A stretch of 64,000 bases of DNA, from the NCBI RefSeq assembly GCF_013106755.1, contig NZ_WHPF01000016.1, positions 1 to 64,000 of the forward strand, written 5' to 3'. This DNA comes from Limnovirga soli. Its GTDB lineage: Bacteria > Bacteroidota > Bacteroidia > Chitinophagales > Chitinophagaceae. Positions 18,457-27,626 of this stretch are shown one piece after another. Position 1 is the first letter of the stretch; every line of letters starts with the position of its first letter. Below the pieces are notes generated by a model, which worked only from the letters and a program-made list of their open reading frames with translations, was not told the DNA's origin and made no database searches. The position numbers and the translations under genes are program-made.

Positions 18457-19275
18457 TTAATAAAAATAAATTCTGATGCTTTGATAGGAGAGGCGGTTTT
18501 GGGAAATAGTAGCGTCTTTTGAGAAGTCTTTTAATCCAAAAAAACCGGCCACATTGCCTTTGTTTATGGCTATTTCCAGGTAATTGGCGGAGTTAAACCA
18601 GGCCATACTTTCACCGGGTGGAACGGTACTGTAATTATCGCTGATGGTATCTATATAATCTTTTTTGTGCATCAGCTCAATTCTAAAACCCCGGTTTCTT
18701 CTTATTTCTTCAAACTCGGTTTTGGTTATATTTAATACCACGTTTTCAAAATTGTCGATAAAAATTATCTGGCTGTCTACCCAGTCTGGCCCAACAGAAG
18801 AACGCATGGGATATTTTTCTTCTATCTGCATGGCAATGCTGGCAATATCCTGTATAGCGCCGCCACTATGTACATGTTGAATGGCCTGTGCAATGGCATG
18901 TGTGCAGGCCAATAAAGTGCCTTTGCCATTGGTATTGGTACTAATGGCATACACTGATGCTGGTCTTCCGCCGGCAATCATGGTAATTAAGCCATTGTCG
19001 GGGCAAATAATATATTGTTGGTTCAACTCAGTAAACAACACATGCGAGGGTACTTTCTCAAAAAAGTTAATCAGTATTAAATGAAAGGAGCCTTTGGGAA
19101 AATGTGCATACGCATTTTTACAGATATAGGCATTTTGCTGGTGATTAACCGGGGAGAGCTGATGGGAAATATCAACAGGAATACATCCCGGTACTGCGCC
19201 AATTAGCTGGCCCTTTATTGCGCCGGTTATAAAATCTATCTGACCAATATCTGAAGAAAGTGTAATTGCAGGCAT
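18457..19275 (-). CDS. SAM hydroxide adenosyltransferase (DUF62 family)
   Basis: This family hydrolyses S-adenosylmethionine to adenosine and methionine using an activated water/hydroxide, and is related to fluorinases. The 272 residues show the N-terminal TLSSDIGQIDFITGAIKG (5-22), VDISH (34-38), the central PDNGLIT, and FIDNFENVVLNI near 172-183, all in the order expected for the trimeric DUF62 fold. The 21-residue loop specific to fluorinases is absent as far as I can see. It lies 28 bp downstream of an SDR gene on the same strand, so the two may be co-transcribed. The physiological role in bacteria is unclear. Confidence 0.88.
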   Translation of the reverse strand: MPAITLSSDIGQIDFITGAIKGQLIGAVPGCIPVDISHQLSPVNHQQNAYICKNAYAHFPKGSFHLILINFFEKVPSHVLFTELNQQYIICPDNGLITMIAGGRPASVYAISTNTNGKGTLLACTHAIAQAIQHVHSGGAIQDIASIAMQIEEKYPMRSSVGPDWVDSQIIFIDNFENVVLNITKTEFEEIRRNRGFRIELMHKKDYIDTISDNYSTVPPGESMAWFNSANYLEIAINKGNVAGFFGLKDFSKDATISQNRLSYQSIRIYFY

Positions 19276-19303
19276 GGGGAATATTAATACAAAGATGATG
19301 CAA

Positions 19304-20110
19304 TTACTTTACCAGTTCTCCATTTTTATAGAAGAATTTTCTAACCAGTTTATCTGTAATAGATGGGATTAATTTATTTAGAAAAACAGTTCGTTTATCG
19401 TTCATGGTAAATACATGTGTTCTTTTTCTTTTTTCTATGGCATCCATTATTTGTGCGGCACATTCTTCGGCACTCATCATAGCCCCTTCATCCATTGGAG
19501 AAGATCCCTGTGCGCTGGCATCTTTTGTTAAAGCTGCATTGCGAATATTAGATGTGGTAAACCCCGGGCATACCCACATAATATTTACGCCAGATTCCAG
19601 CATCTCGGTTCTTAGCGCTTCAAAAAATCCATTAATGGCAAACTTAGAAGAAGAATAACCGGTTCTGCCCGGCAAACCCCTGTAACCGGCAATAGAAGAA
19701 ACGCCTGTAACAGTTCCTTTTTGTTTTGTAATATAGGGCAATGCAAATTTTGTGCAATAAACCGTACCCCAAAAATTGGTATCCATTACCCTTCTTAGTG
19801 TTTCTAAATCTGTTTCGTTAAACAAGGCCCGCATAGAAATGCCTGCATTGTTAATCAATATATCAATAGTGCCGTAATGCTTTACGGTTTCTTTAATAAA
19901 GTTGTCGCAATCAATTTCCCTGCTTACATCGGCAGTATAAATAAATAAGGGCTGGCCGGCATAGTTGGTTTGTAATTGATATAGTTTATCGTGATTACGG
20001 CCACAGGTTGCAACACGTGCACCTTTTTCTAATAATGCATCTACCAATGCCCTGCCTATACCATCAGATCCGCCTGTTACAACTACCACTTTATTATTGA
20101 AGAAAGACAT
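19304..20110 (-). CDS. Short-chain dehydrogenase/reductase
   Basis: This is a classical SDR with NAD(P) binding loop GGSDGIG (13-19), NNAG (87-90), and the catalytic set Asn112 region, Ser139, Tyr152 and Lys156 (GYSSSKFA). The 268-residue length is normal. The hydrophobic, basic C-terminus (DKLVRKFFYKNGELVK) resembles membrane-associated SDRs acting on lipid-like substrates such as those of the DHRS7 type, but the substrate cannot be inferred. The gene lies directly upstream of the SAM hydrolase gene and diverges from tRNA-Lys. Confidence 0.88.
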   Translation of the reverse strand: MSFFNNKVVVVTGGSDGIGRALVDALLEKGARVATCGRNHDKLYQLQTNYAGQPLFIYTADVSREIDCDNFIKETVKHYGTIDILINNAGISMRALFNETDLETLRRVMDTNFWGTVYCTKFALPYITKQKGTVTGVSSIAGYRGLPGRTGYSSSKFAINGFFEALRTEMLESGVNIMWVCPGFTTSNIRNAALTKDASAQGSSPMDEGAMMSAEECAAQIMDAIEKRKRTHVFTMNDKRTVFLNKLIPSITDKLVRKFFYKNGELVK

Positions 20111-20200
20111 ATTTTATTTTTATATGGCAAATGTAAACAGTAAAATGTTGTGATGTTGATAACCTGTTATCTAACTAAAATAAATTTTTTTGCATAAAAA

Positions 20201-20231
20201 TTTGGCATAATCAGCTTTTGGACTATTTTTG
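20201..20231 (+). promoter_or_regulatory. Promoter of tRNA-Lys
   Basis: TTTG at 20201-20204, exactly 19 nt, then TATTTTTG at 20224-20231. This is a textbook match to the Bacteroidota promoter. The mature tRNA starts 48 nt further on. Confidence 0.85.
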
Positions 20232-20278
20232 CACTCCCAATTACAAAAAAGGGTAAGCGTATTGTTTAACAATACAAC

Positions 20279-20351
20279 GATTTGGTAGCTCAGTTGGTAG
20301 AGCAATACACTTTTAATGTATGGGTCCTGGGTTCGAGTCCCAGCCAGATCA
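20279..20351 (+). tRNA. tRNA-Lys (anticodon TTT)
   Basis: The 73-nt cloverleaf has acceptor stem GATTTGG/CCAGATC (one G-T pair), D-arm GCTCAGTTGGTAGAGC, anticodon loop CTTTTAA, and T-arm GGGTTCGAGTCCC. The 3' CCA is not encoded. Confidence 0.97.
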
Positions 20352-20410
20352 CAAGCGCTTCAGTTAATAGCTGGAGCGCTTATTTTTTGTAATAGTTTTT
20401 TCTTTTTGGT

Positions 20411-20480
20411 ATTCGGCAGTTTCGCATCCTTCAACTTTCTTGCGTCGCACTCTTGTACTGCAGTAATGCTATGCAGCAAT
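20411..20480 (+). repeat. GCGACGC repeat copy 13 (type A, forward)
   Basis: Core 20433-20458 with AACTTTCTTGCGTCGCACTC, then TTGTACTGCA and right box GCAGC. The left box is degenerate. It lies between tRNA-Lys and the convergent cutC gene. Confidence 0.85.
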
Positions 20481-20498
20481 AGCAGGTTTAATTTATTT

Positions 20499-21227
20499 TC
20501 AACCAAGATTAGTTTCTATCTCCTTCTTCATTAGTTGTATTTCATGTTCATCTACCACTATGTTTTCAATACTTTCTTTCATGCCCCCCTGAATAAATTC
20601 CATAGAACCTTTACTGCTTTTTCTGGCTGAAGAGTGTAGTTCTGTTGCACCTGTAAATGCAGCCAACGCCTGAATATTATTGCTTCTAACACCACTACCG
20701 GGCATAATGATAATTCTGTCTGCGGCTTGTGTAATAAGCGTTTTAATCAGTTCCTTTCCATCAAAGGCATTGGGTACCTGCCCGCTTGTTAATATACGTG
20801 AGCATCCACAACAAATGATATCTTCCAATGCTTCCAAAGGTGCTCTTGCCCTGTCAAAGGCACGGTGAAAAGTTATTTCCATTGGATAGGCCATTTCTAC
20901 CAATGCCTTTGTTTGCGCCATATTTATGCTGCCATCCTTTTTTAATATGCCAACAACTGCACCTTCAAAGCCAAGCTCCTTGCATAAAAGCAAATCTTTT
21001 TTAATAACACTATATTCTTCATCAGTATAACAAAAATCACCACCATGCGGTCTTATAATTGGGAATACAGGAATGTTTATTTTCTCCCTTATCAATTTAA
21101 GTGTGCCATAAGAAGCTGTGGTGCCACCATCTGCAGGACTGTCGCATAATTCCAGTCTGTCTGCCCCTGCCGCTGCAGCCATAAGTGCCGACTGAATATT
21201 AAATACAGCAATTTCTAATAATGCCAT
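20499..21227 (-). CDS. cutC: CutC family protein
   Basis: CutC is a TIM-barrel protein once linked to copper homeostasis; its biochemical activity is unsettled. The 242 residues begin with LEIAVFNIQSALMAAAAGAD, followed by RLELC, DGGTTASYG and IIRPHGGDFCYTDEE (about 57-71), with HRAFDRA near 121 and the glycine-rich PGSGVRSNNIQAL near 176. All are standard for the family. It stands alone, separated from the asparaginase gene by 146 bp. Confidence 0.93.
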   Translation of the reverse strand: MALLEIAVFNIQSALMAAAAGADRLELCDSPADGGTTASYGTLKLIREKINIPVFPIIRPHGGDFCYTDEEYSVIKKDLLLCKELGFEGAVVGILKKDGSINMAQTKALVEMAYPMEITFHRAFDRARAPLEALEDIICCGCSRILTSGQVPNAFDGKELIKTLITQAADRIIIMPGSGVRSNNIQALAAFTGATELHSSARKSSKGSMEFIQGGMKESIENIVVDEHEIQLMKKEIETNLG

Positions 21228-21373
21228 TACAGAATTATTTGAATGAATGATAAAAAATTATAACTGGTGTTATTGGTTAAAAAGAAAAACACCAACAGCG
21301 CAAATACATAACCGAAATATAGTTTGCTGTTTTAATAAAGAAATAGGTGCTATTTGAATAATGGACTTCTTAT

Positions 21374-22390
21374 TTATAAAATGAATTTACCATCAATCAA
21401 TTCATTGTGGTCATCTGCATAACACACTGCATAATTAAATCCTTTTTGAATGCAATAGGCACCGTGTTCCCCTTTTTTATTTATGGCAATAAACCCTACC
21501 TGAATATCTTTTGCTTTGGCACCTTTTATTTTAATTATTCTTTCAACGGCAGTCTTGCAGGCCTGTTCGGGTGAAAGTCCCTGGCGCATTAATTCTACCA
21601 CCAAGTGTGTGCCTGCAATACGTATTACATCCTCCCCCTGACCTGTAGCCGTAGCTGCCCCAATTTCATTGTCCACATATAAGCCGGCACCAATAATGGG
21701 GGAGTCGCCCAGCCTGCCACGCATTTTAAAACCCATTCCACTGGTCGTACAACTTCCGCTAAGGTTACCATTGGCATCCATTGCCACCATACCTATTGTA
21801 TCATGGTTCCAATCGCCATTAGAAAGTTTATTTGGTGCAAAAGCACTTTGTCCTTTGGTGCGTTCAACATTAATAACCGGTTTGTATTCAGATTTTTCCA
21901 GCCATTTTTTATATTCTTTTGCTGCATCGTCCGATAATTTTTGTGCTTCCAAAGGGAATCCTTCGCTTACTGCAAATTGTTGGGCACCTTGCCCAACAAG
22001 CATTACATGCGGGGTTTTCTCCATTACCCTTCTAGCTACAGAGATGGGGTGTTTTATGCGCTCTAATGCAGCTACGCTACCACAATTAAAATGTTCATCC
22101 ATAATACAGGCATCAAGGGTAACAAAGCCATCCCTGTCGGGGTTGGCGCCTAGGCCAACACAGCAACTTTGTTCTGCCTCTGTAACCATCACGCCTTGTT
22201 CTACGGCATCCAAAGCCCTGCCGCCATTACGTAAAACCTGCCAGGCCGCTTTATTGGCATTTATGCCAGCATCCCAGGTAGAAATAACAATTGGTTTTCT
22301 GCCGGCAGGCGTTGCTTTTTTAAAAGAAAGTAAAGAAATAGCAGATAGGCCAGCTGAGCCTAATTGCAAAAATCGGCGGCGGTGTAACAT
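21374..22390 (-). CDS. Exported glycosylasparaginase (N4-GlcNAc-Asn amidase), Ntn hydrolase
   Basis: This enzyme cleaves the link between GlcNAc and asparagine in glycoprotein remnants. It matures by autocatalytic cleavage between Asp197 and Thr198 in GDWNHDTIGMVAMD; Thr198 becomes the nucleophile. The substrate-site motifs SGSCTTSGMGFKMRGRLGDS (211-230) and GAGLYVDNEIGAATATGQGED follow. The N-terminus MLHRRRFLQLGSAGLSAISL has twin or triple arginines and a hydrophobic core, so Tat export to the periplasm is likely. At 338 residues it is the usual size. It lies just 2 bp after the MFS gene, so it is probably in an operon with it. Confidence 0.92.
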   Translation of the reverse strand: MLHRRRFLQLGSAGLSAISLLSFKKATPAGRKPIVISTWDAGINANKAAWQVLRNGGRALDAVEQGVMVTEAEQSCCVGLGANPDRDGFVTLDACIMDEHFNCGSVAALERIKHPISVARRVMEKTPHVMLVGQGAQQFAVSEGFPLEAQKLSDDAAKEYKKWLEKSEYKPVINVERTKGQSAFAPNKLSNGDWNHDTIGMVAMDANGNLSGSCTTSGMGFKMRGRLGDSPIIGAGLYVDNEIGAATATGQGEDVIRIAGTHLVVELMRQGLSPEQACKTAVERIIKIKGAKAKDIQVGFIAINKKGEHGAYCIQKGFNYAVCYADDHNELIDGKFIL

Positions 22391-22392
22391 GA

Positions 22393-23562
22393 TTATGTTG
22401 TTTTACGGTAAATGTAAATAACAACCAGCAAGCTAACAACTGCAGATAAAATAAATGTAAACGATGCACCCAGGATAACCCATATAAGGCCAGCAATACT
22501 GCTGGCCAAAAAAGCAGCAATACTTTGAAATCCACTAAAAGTACCAAGGGCAGCTGCTGTATTTTCTTTGGGTACAATTGAAGCAATCCAGGCTTTTGAA
22601 ACGCCTTCAGTTGCTGCCGCATATGCGCCGTAAAGTAAAAATAATAGGAGGTACCAAATAATATTACCGCCAATGCCCATACCAGCATATACAATACTAA
22701 ATAAAACCATCCCCGCAATCAATATTTTTTTTGCTCCAATTTTATCGGCAATGCTGGCTAATGGGTAGGATAAAATGGCGTAAATGCCATTGTAAAAAAT
22801 ATAAACGCCAATTAAAGCGGTATCACTTAGTCCGGTTTCTTTCATTTTTAATAAAAGCAGGGTATCGCTGCTATTGAATAATGCAAAAACTAGTAAAGCA
22901 CCCGTTAGGCGTTTATAGGCGGAAGGTGATTGTAACCAATACTGATAAAATGACTTAAAGGAGGGCCATTGCTTTTTTACCTGACTTTTTGCACCGGTAT
23001 CTTTCATTAAAAACGTTAAGGCAACGGCAATTATACCCGGAATAAATGCCCATAAAAAGAGTTGCCTGTATTGTTGTGGCGCATAGTATAAAAATAGCAA
23101 GGATAAGGAAGGCCCCAATAATGCACCTGTAGTATCTAATGCCCTGTGAAATCCAAATACCCGGGCTTTGGTGGAAGGAGTGGATTCTTGTACCAGAATT
23201 GCATCCCGGGCACCGGTACGTAAACCCTTGCCTGTTCTGTCTACAACCCTTGCGATAAATATCCACCAGGGGTAGGTGAGCAATGCCATCATGGGTTTAC
23301 TAATGGCACTAAGACCATAGCCCCAGCGTACAAAGGGCATGCGCTTGCCTGTATTATCACTCCAGGTACCAAAATAACCTTTACTTAAACCTGCAACAGC
23401 TTCGGCAATACCTTCCAGTATACCAATTGCTGCAATGGAAAAGCCAATTTCTTTAAGGTAAACCGGCATAACCGGGTAAAGCATTTCACTGGCAATATCG
23501 GTACACAAGCTTACCAGCGATAATACCCATACGGTACGGGAAATAATCGCAGTTTTATTCAT
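22393..23562 (-). CDS. MFS transporter
   Basis: This 389-residue major facilitator has about 12 membrane helices. The loop GYFGTWSDNTGKRMPFVRWGY-like segment between helices 2 and 3 matches the MFS motif A (a long G-xxx-D-xxx-GR/K pattern). The second half repeats it as YPLASIADKIGAKKILIAG. An open frame runs to 23592, but the ATG at 23562 starts MNKTAIISR and overlaps the stop of the upstream 102-codon gene in ATGAATAA, a sign of translational coupling. The substrate is unknown. It is followed after 2 bp by the glycosylasparaginase gene. Confidence 0.88.
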   Translation of the reverse strand: MNKTAIISRTVWVLSLVSLCTDIASEMLYPVMPVYLKEIGFSIAAIGILEGIAEAVAGLSKGYFGTWSDNTGKRMPFVRWGYGLSAISKPMMALLTYPWWIFIARVVDRTGKGLRTGARDAILVQESTPSTKARVFGFHRALDTTGALLGPSLSLLFLYYAPQQYRQLFLWAFIPGIIAVALTFLMKDTGAKSQVKKQWPSFKSFYQYWLQSPSAYKRLTGALLVFALFNSSDTLLLLKMKETGLSDTALIGVYIFYNGIYAILSYPLASIADKIGAKKILIAGMVLFSIVYAGMGIGGNIIWYLLLFLLYGAYAAATEGVSKAWIASIVPKENTAAALGTFSGFQSIAAFLASSIAGLIWVILGASFTFILSAVVSLLVVIYIYRKTT

Positions 23563-23863
23563 GATGTACGGACAATTTTGCCAGCATATCATTGCTCATG
23601 CTATCGCCATAAACGCCATATGCATTTACAAGTATGCCTTTCATGGTGCCATCTATTGATTCGATGGCATAAATTACAGAGGAGTCGTCTGGGTTGCTGT
23701 TACCTTCAAAGCGGTAATGTTCTGTAATTTCAAATTGGGATGGTGCCAGACAGCTGCCTGTATTGGTACATTTAAGTGTATCAAATGCAATATTAAAATC
23801 GGTGGTGTAACCTCGTTGCTTTAGATTGGCTATAGCATCTACGAGAGATTCATAAGTAGGCAT
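23555..23863 (-). CDS. Conserved small protein, often mislabelled 'PRPP synthetase'
   Basis: The 102-residue soluble protein reads MPTYESLVDAIANLKQRGYT, then DFNIAFDTLKC, and ends with KGILVNAYGVYGDSMSNDML. I recognise it as a small family conserved in Bacteroidota that databases often name phosphoribosylpyrophosphate synthetase, though it has no PRPP-binding motif and is far too short for that enzyme. Its true function is unknown. Its stop overlaps the MFS start by 8 nt (ATGAATAA), so the two are likely translated together. Confidence 0.82.
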   Translation of the reverse strand: MPTYESLVDAIANLKQRGYTTDFNIAFDTLKCTNTGSCLAPSQFEITEHYRFEGNSNPDDSSVIYAIESIDGTMKGILVNAYGVYGDSMSNDMLAKLSVHHE

Positions 23864-23936
23864 GTTTGTTTTTCTTAAAGATACAGCTATTCGGCGGCTG
23901 TTTGGTTTCTTATTGCCGGGTAAGGATATGAACCCT

Positions 23937-23984
23937 GCAGTGTGCGACGCAACGGATGCTCAATAGTACTGCCTGGCCTGGCTA
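23937..23984 (-). repeat. GCGACGC repeat copy 14 (type A, reverse, shortened)
   Basis: GCAGTGTGCGACGCAACGGATGC without the usual GTACAAG lead, ending GCCTGGCCTGGCTA, which doubles the left box. It lies between the 102-codon gene and the GH53 gene. Confidence 0.7.
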
Positions 23985-24053
23985 AAAAAATAGCCTCACT
24001 TACAAGTTAGCCATACCTGATTAAATTGCCAGTAAAGGTTTTTTTGGATTTTT

Positions 24054-25175
24054 TTAGTGCTTACCTAAAGAGTCAAGCGCCTGTAGTGCATTATTGTTAA
24101 AGTCGAACAGGGATAGGTTTTCCCATGGCGAGCCATCAGTAGCTGTGCTGCCTTTAAATGCCACCCAATCTGGCGCCCAATAGCAAACACCGAAATTATT
24201 ATTGGTAACTGCCTTTTTTACAGCGCCAACCAGTGTGGTAATAAATTGCGCCTGACCAATGGGTGTGCCGGGGTAAGCATCGATGGCTTTATCTGCACTG
24301 CCTGCAATATTATTGGTATAATCATTATAGCCAAAGGTGAATGGATAGGCAGTTTCTGCTATTAATACCGGTTTTTTGAAAGTAGTACTGATGGTTTTAA
24401 TGTTTTGTTCAAGCGCATTAAGGTCTTTACCATGCCACCAGGGATAATAGGAGAGGCCAATAATATCATAATCTGTTTGTGCATTTTGCAAATTGGTATA
24501 GTATTGCTGGGCATAATCGTACCCGGCAATATGAATTATGATTTTTGCGTTTGGTGCAACTTCTCTGGTTGCTTTTATGGCTTGTTTTAACAATAGGATA
24601 AAATTTCCCCAGTTGGCATCAGTGGCGCTCATAATCTTACCCTCATTCCATAAAAAACCACTGTTTATTTCGTTGCCCGTTTCTACATAGTCGGGGGTAA
24701 CATTATTTTGTTGTAATTGTAGCAGCACTGCTTTGGTATAATTGTATAAGCTATCCTGCAGGGTGGTAAAGTTTAGCCCGTTCCAGGCAGCTGGTTTTGA
24801 TTGTGCGCCGGGGTCGGCCCAGGTATCAGAATAATGGAAGTCCAGCCAAAACTGTAAGCCGGCTGCTTTTATTTGTTTGGCATAAGCCATTATTTCAGTA
24901 AGGGAAGAATGTGCCGTGGCCGGGTTGTTCCATAAACGTAGCCTGATAGTGTTAATACCTTTGCTTTTGGCAATAGTAAGTATGTCTTTGGTAGTGCCAT
25001 TGTCCTTATATGAAATATTGTAGCTGGCAATTTCGGGAGTAAATGAAAGGTCTAAACCCCTGATGAAGGTATAGGTGTTGGTTACCGGAGGTGTTACCGG
25101 GTTGCCTGGCTGACTATTGGATTTATTACATGCCAGTAAGGAGCATATTACCAGCGAAAAGATGAGGTTACGCAT
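24054..25175 (-). CDS. GH53 endo-beta-1,4-galactanase lipoprotein
   Basis: Glycoside hydrolase family 53 enzymes cut beta-1,4-galactan side chains of pectin (arabinogalactan type I). The 373 residues start with a lipoprotein signal, LVICSLLAC with lipid-modified Cys16. The barrel has GLDLSFTPEIA (40-50), NTIRLRLWNNP (75-85), LDFHYSDTWADP (111-122), the acid/base Glu169 in YVETGNEINSGFLW, and the nucleophile Glu274 in LIAETAYPF. Family end motif YWAPDWVAF is also present. No SusC/SusD pair is nearby, so it is not in a typical polysaccharide utilisation locus here. Confidence 0.93.
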   Translation of the reverse strand: MRNLIFSLVICSLLACNKSNSQPGNPVTPPVTNTYTFIRGLDLSFTPEIASYNISYKDNGTTKDILTIAKSKGINTIRLRLWNNPATAHSSLTEIMAYAKQIKAAGLQFWLDFHYSDTWADPGAQSKPAAWNGLNFTTLQDSLYNYTKAVLLQLQQNNVTPDYVETGNEINSGFLWNEGKIMSATDANWGNFILLLKQAIKATREVAPNAKIIIHIAGYDYAQQYYTNLQNAQTDYDIIGLSYYPWWHGKDLNALEQNIKTISTTFKKPVLIAETAYPFTFGYNDYTNNIAGSADKAIDAYPGTPIGQAQFITTLVGAVKKAVTNNNFGVCYWAPDWVAFKGSTATDGSPWENLSLFDFNNNALQALDSLGKH

Positions 25176-25190
25176 AATACAAAATGAATT

Positions 25191-25224
25191 GTAAAGGTAC
25201 TACAGAGATTTTAGAACCAGACAA
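25191..25224 (-). promoter_or_regulatory. Putative promoter of the GH53 gene
   Basis: On the minus strand a TTG at 25224-25222 is followed after 22 nt by TACCTTTAC (25199-25191), close to the Bacteroidota pattern. The leader to the ATG at 25175 would be short (about 10 nt). Confidence 0.5.
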
Positions 25225-25428
25225 TCCTTTGTATAACACAGGTTAATTTATGCGTTATATGGGTTAAAATTGTAACAGGTTATTACCGGCGTTTGCAAAA
25301 TTGAAATTGATTTTAAATTTATCTATACTTTATGCCGGTTATACTTTTATAATCGCTTAAATTCGTAGCAACGATGCATGCTGGTAATTATACTTCATGT
25401 TTTATTCTTTATCCACAATAAAAATTAT

Positions 25429-26337
25429 ATGTCTACATCCAGAAGATCATTCTTAAAAGCCGGTGCTATGGCGGTGGCTGGTTCTGCTCTGTTATCAAAC
25501 TACATTTTTGCAGCTTTTAAACGAAAAGAATACCTGAGTATTCAATTGTATTCCGTTCGGGAAGACATGATGAAAGACCCCATGGGTACTTTACAAAAGT
25601 TGGCTAATATGGGGTATAAATATGTAGAACATGCCAATTATATTGATCGAAAATTTTATGGGCGTACAGCACCCGAGTTTAAAAAAGTGCTGGACGATAT
25701 GGGCCTTAAAATGTTAAGTGGTCATACAGTTATGGGTACCAAACATTGGGATGCCAATAAAAATGAGTTTACCGATGCCTGGAAAAATACCGTATTGGAT
25801 GCGGCTATTGTTGGCCAGCAATATGTAATTAGCCCGTGGTTAGATCAAACCTACAGGCAAAATTACGACGACATGAAACGCTATATGGAAGTGTTTAATA
25901 AAAGCGGCGAACTATGTAAAAAATATGGTATGAAATTCGGGTATCATAACCACGATTTTGAATTTAGCCAAAAATTAAATGGCACGCTGGTGTGGGATAT
26001 TATTATGCAAAACACAGATCCTTCATTGGTAGCGCAACAGCTGGATATTGGTAACCTGTACAATGGAGGTGCAACCGCTTTGGAAGCCGTAACCAAATAT
26101 CCCGGCCGTTTTGAACTAATGCATGTGAAAGACGAAATTAAAGCCAGTAGCGGAGAAGAAAAATACGAAAGCACCATCCTTGGTAAAGGCATTGTGCCGG
26201 TAAAAGAAGTAATTGATATTGGCAGAAAATCTGGTGGTACCATTCACTTTGTTGTGGAGCAGGAATCTTACCAGGGCAAAACACCTATAGATTGTGCTAA
26301 AGAAGATTACGATATTATGAAAGGCTGGGGTTATTAG
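25429..26337 (+). CDS. Tat-exported sugar phosphate isomerase/epimerase family protein
   Basis: This is an AP-endonuclease-2-type TIM barrel (xylose isomerase-like). The N-terminus MSTSRRSFLKAGAMAVAGSA is a clear Tat signal, so it acts in the periplasm. The barrel has LSIQLYSVREDM, GYKYVEHANY, FGYHNHDFEF (metal ligand histidines), QQLDIGN, ELMHVKDE and FVVEQE, which give the usual metal-binding set His/Glu/Asp. The open frame begins at 25378 but that adds 17 residues ahead of the twin-arginine signal, so I start at the ATG at 25429. The substrate is unknown; relatives handle keto-sugars or inositols. A strong terminator follows. Confidence 0.87.
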   Translation: MSTSRRSFLKAGAMAVAGSALLSNYIFAAFKRKEYLSIQLYSVREDMMKDPMGTLQKLANMGYKYVEHANYIDRKFYGRTAPEFKKVLDDMGLKMLSGHTVMGTKHWDANKNEFTDAWKNTVLDAAIVGQQYVISPWLDQTYRQNYDDMKRYMEVFNKSGELCKKYGMKFGYHNHDFEFSQKLNGTLVWDIIMQNTDPSLVAQQLDIGNLYNGGATALEAVTKYPGRFELMHVKDEIKASSGEEKYESTILGKGIVPVKEVIDIGRKSGGTIHFVVEQESYQGKTPIDCAKEDYDIMKGWGY

Positions 26338-26356
26338 CAGCCTGCAAAAAATCTCC

Positions 26357-26386
26357 AAAGCACTGGCAGTAGCCGGTGCTTTTTTT
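26357..26386 (+). terminator. Terminator of the isomerase-family gene
   Basis: AAAGCACTGGC and GCCGGTGCTTT form a stem (one wobble) around AGTA, followed by T residues, 20 bp after the stop codon. Confidence 0.88.
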
Positions 26387-26396
26387 ATACAATTAT

Positions 26397-26466
26397 TGGC
26401 CGGTCAAAGGCAATAAATGGGGCTTTACTTGCGTCGCACACTTCGGGGTTCTGTTTCCATGGCAGC
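26397..26466 (+). repeat. GCGACGC repeat copy 15 (type A, forward)
   Basis: Left box GGCCGGTCAAAG, core 26422-26444 where TTGTAC is replaced by TTCGGGG, right box GGCAGC. It lies between the convergent isomerase and EamA genes. Confidence 0.85.
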
Positions 26467-26487
26467 AAATAAACAGCCATAAAACGA

Positions 26488-27378
26488 TTAGTTTTTTTTC
26501 TTTTGTTGTTGTACAATATATAAGCCTGCAATTACAAAAAGTACACCTGCCAGGGTATACAAACTAATGGGTTCGTGCATTACAATAGCTGCAATTACAA
26601 AACCAAAAACCGGACAAAGAAATAACCAGAACGCAGCTGTAACCGGATTGTCTTTTAACAAATACAACCAAAGCTGCACCGCGCCAATAGATACCGGAAT
26701 AGCCAGCCATAATACACAACCCACCCAGGAGAGTGTAAAACTATTTTGCGCATCGTTATAAAAATAAAGAACAAAGGGCAACAGAAACACACCACCTAAA
26801 ATAGTTTGCCAGCCATTAATAGTAAGTATGTGTAAATTACCCCAGTTACATTTAGAAAAATAAATGGCTCCCGCTGAGTAGCAAAACATGCTGATAAGCA
26901 ATAGTGCTAAACCCAACGGCGTTGCAAAACTGTTTTGCAACAGGGGATAGGCAGCAATAACCACCCCGGTAAAACAAAGCAGCAGACTTAGAATAATGGA
27001 AATATGTATCTTCTCCTTAAACCATATAGCACTTATTAAACTTATAAAAACAGGATTGGTGGCCACCGACAAAGAACCCAATCCTGCCGATACCTCTTGC
27101 ATTGCCAATACATATAGCCCCAGGTAGGTACTAATATTTAAAAAGCCATAAATGGCCAATTGTTTCCATTGTTGGCGTTGTGGCAATTCCTTCTTTAATA
27201 CAATATGCGCAAAAAATAAAATGATAGCGCCAGCTAAAAAAAACCTTGGCACAGCAATTACAAAAGGCTGCGTGTATGCCAGTCCAATTTTTGTTGCTGC
27301 AGATGCTGATGCCCATAAAATGGCAAAGCATATACCCGCCACCATAATTTGAATATTTCTTTTACCAGTTACTTTCAA
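26488..27378 (-). CDS. EamA family (DMT) transporter
   Basis: This is a ten-helix drug/metabolite transporter with two EamA repeats (about 8-138 and 150-290). Typical features are SASAATKIGLAYTQPF in the first repeat and AFWLFLCPVFGFVIAAIVMHEPI in the second. The C-terminus ends in a basic tail QQQKKKN. The 296-codon frame starts with TTG at 27378; an ATG at 27345 would shorten it by 11 residues and also fits. The substrate cannot be inferred. It lies alone between repeat copies 15 and 16. Confidence 0.88.
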   Translation of the reverse strand: MKVTGKRNIQIMVAGICFAILWASASAATKIGLAYTQPFVIAVPRFFLAGAIILFFAHIVLKKELPQRQQWKQLAIYGFLNISTYLGLYVLAMQEVSAGLGSLSVATNPVFISLISAIWFKEKIHISIILSLLLCFTGVVIAAYPLLQNSFATPLGLALLLISMFCYSAGAIYFSKCNWGNLHILTINGWQTILGGVFLLPFVLYFYNDAQNSFTLSWVGCVLWLAIPVSIGAVQLWLYLLKDNPVTAAFWLFLCPVFGFVIAAIVMHEPISLYTLAGVLFVIAGLYIVQQQKKKN

Positions 27379-27626
27379 CGGAAGTATTTAAGAATGTAAG
27401 CGAATGTAAATGGCTTTTGGCAATTGTTGTTACAACAGATCTTTTTTCATTCAACACGGGTATTTTCCGTTGGTCATTTGTGGTGGATAAACGGTATCCG
27501 GTAAAACATAAAAAATTCCATTTATCCATATTTGGCATTTGTGTTAATGAGGTTGCCCTCAATTTAGCAGTATTAAAATTATTATTACAATAGCTGTTGT
27601 ATACCTTTCTCATGTGCATTATAATA

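Noticed and set aside
27362-27619. Leftward frame of 85 codons upstream of the EamA gene
   Set aside because: Its composition looks random, it overlaps the EamA start, and it contains no recognisable domain.
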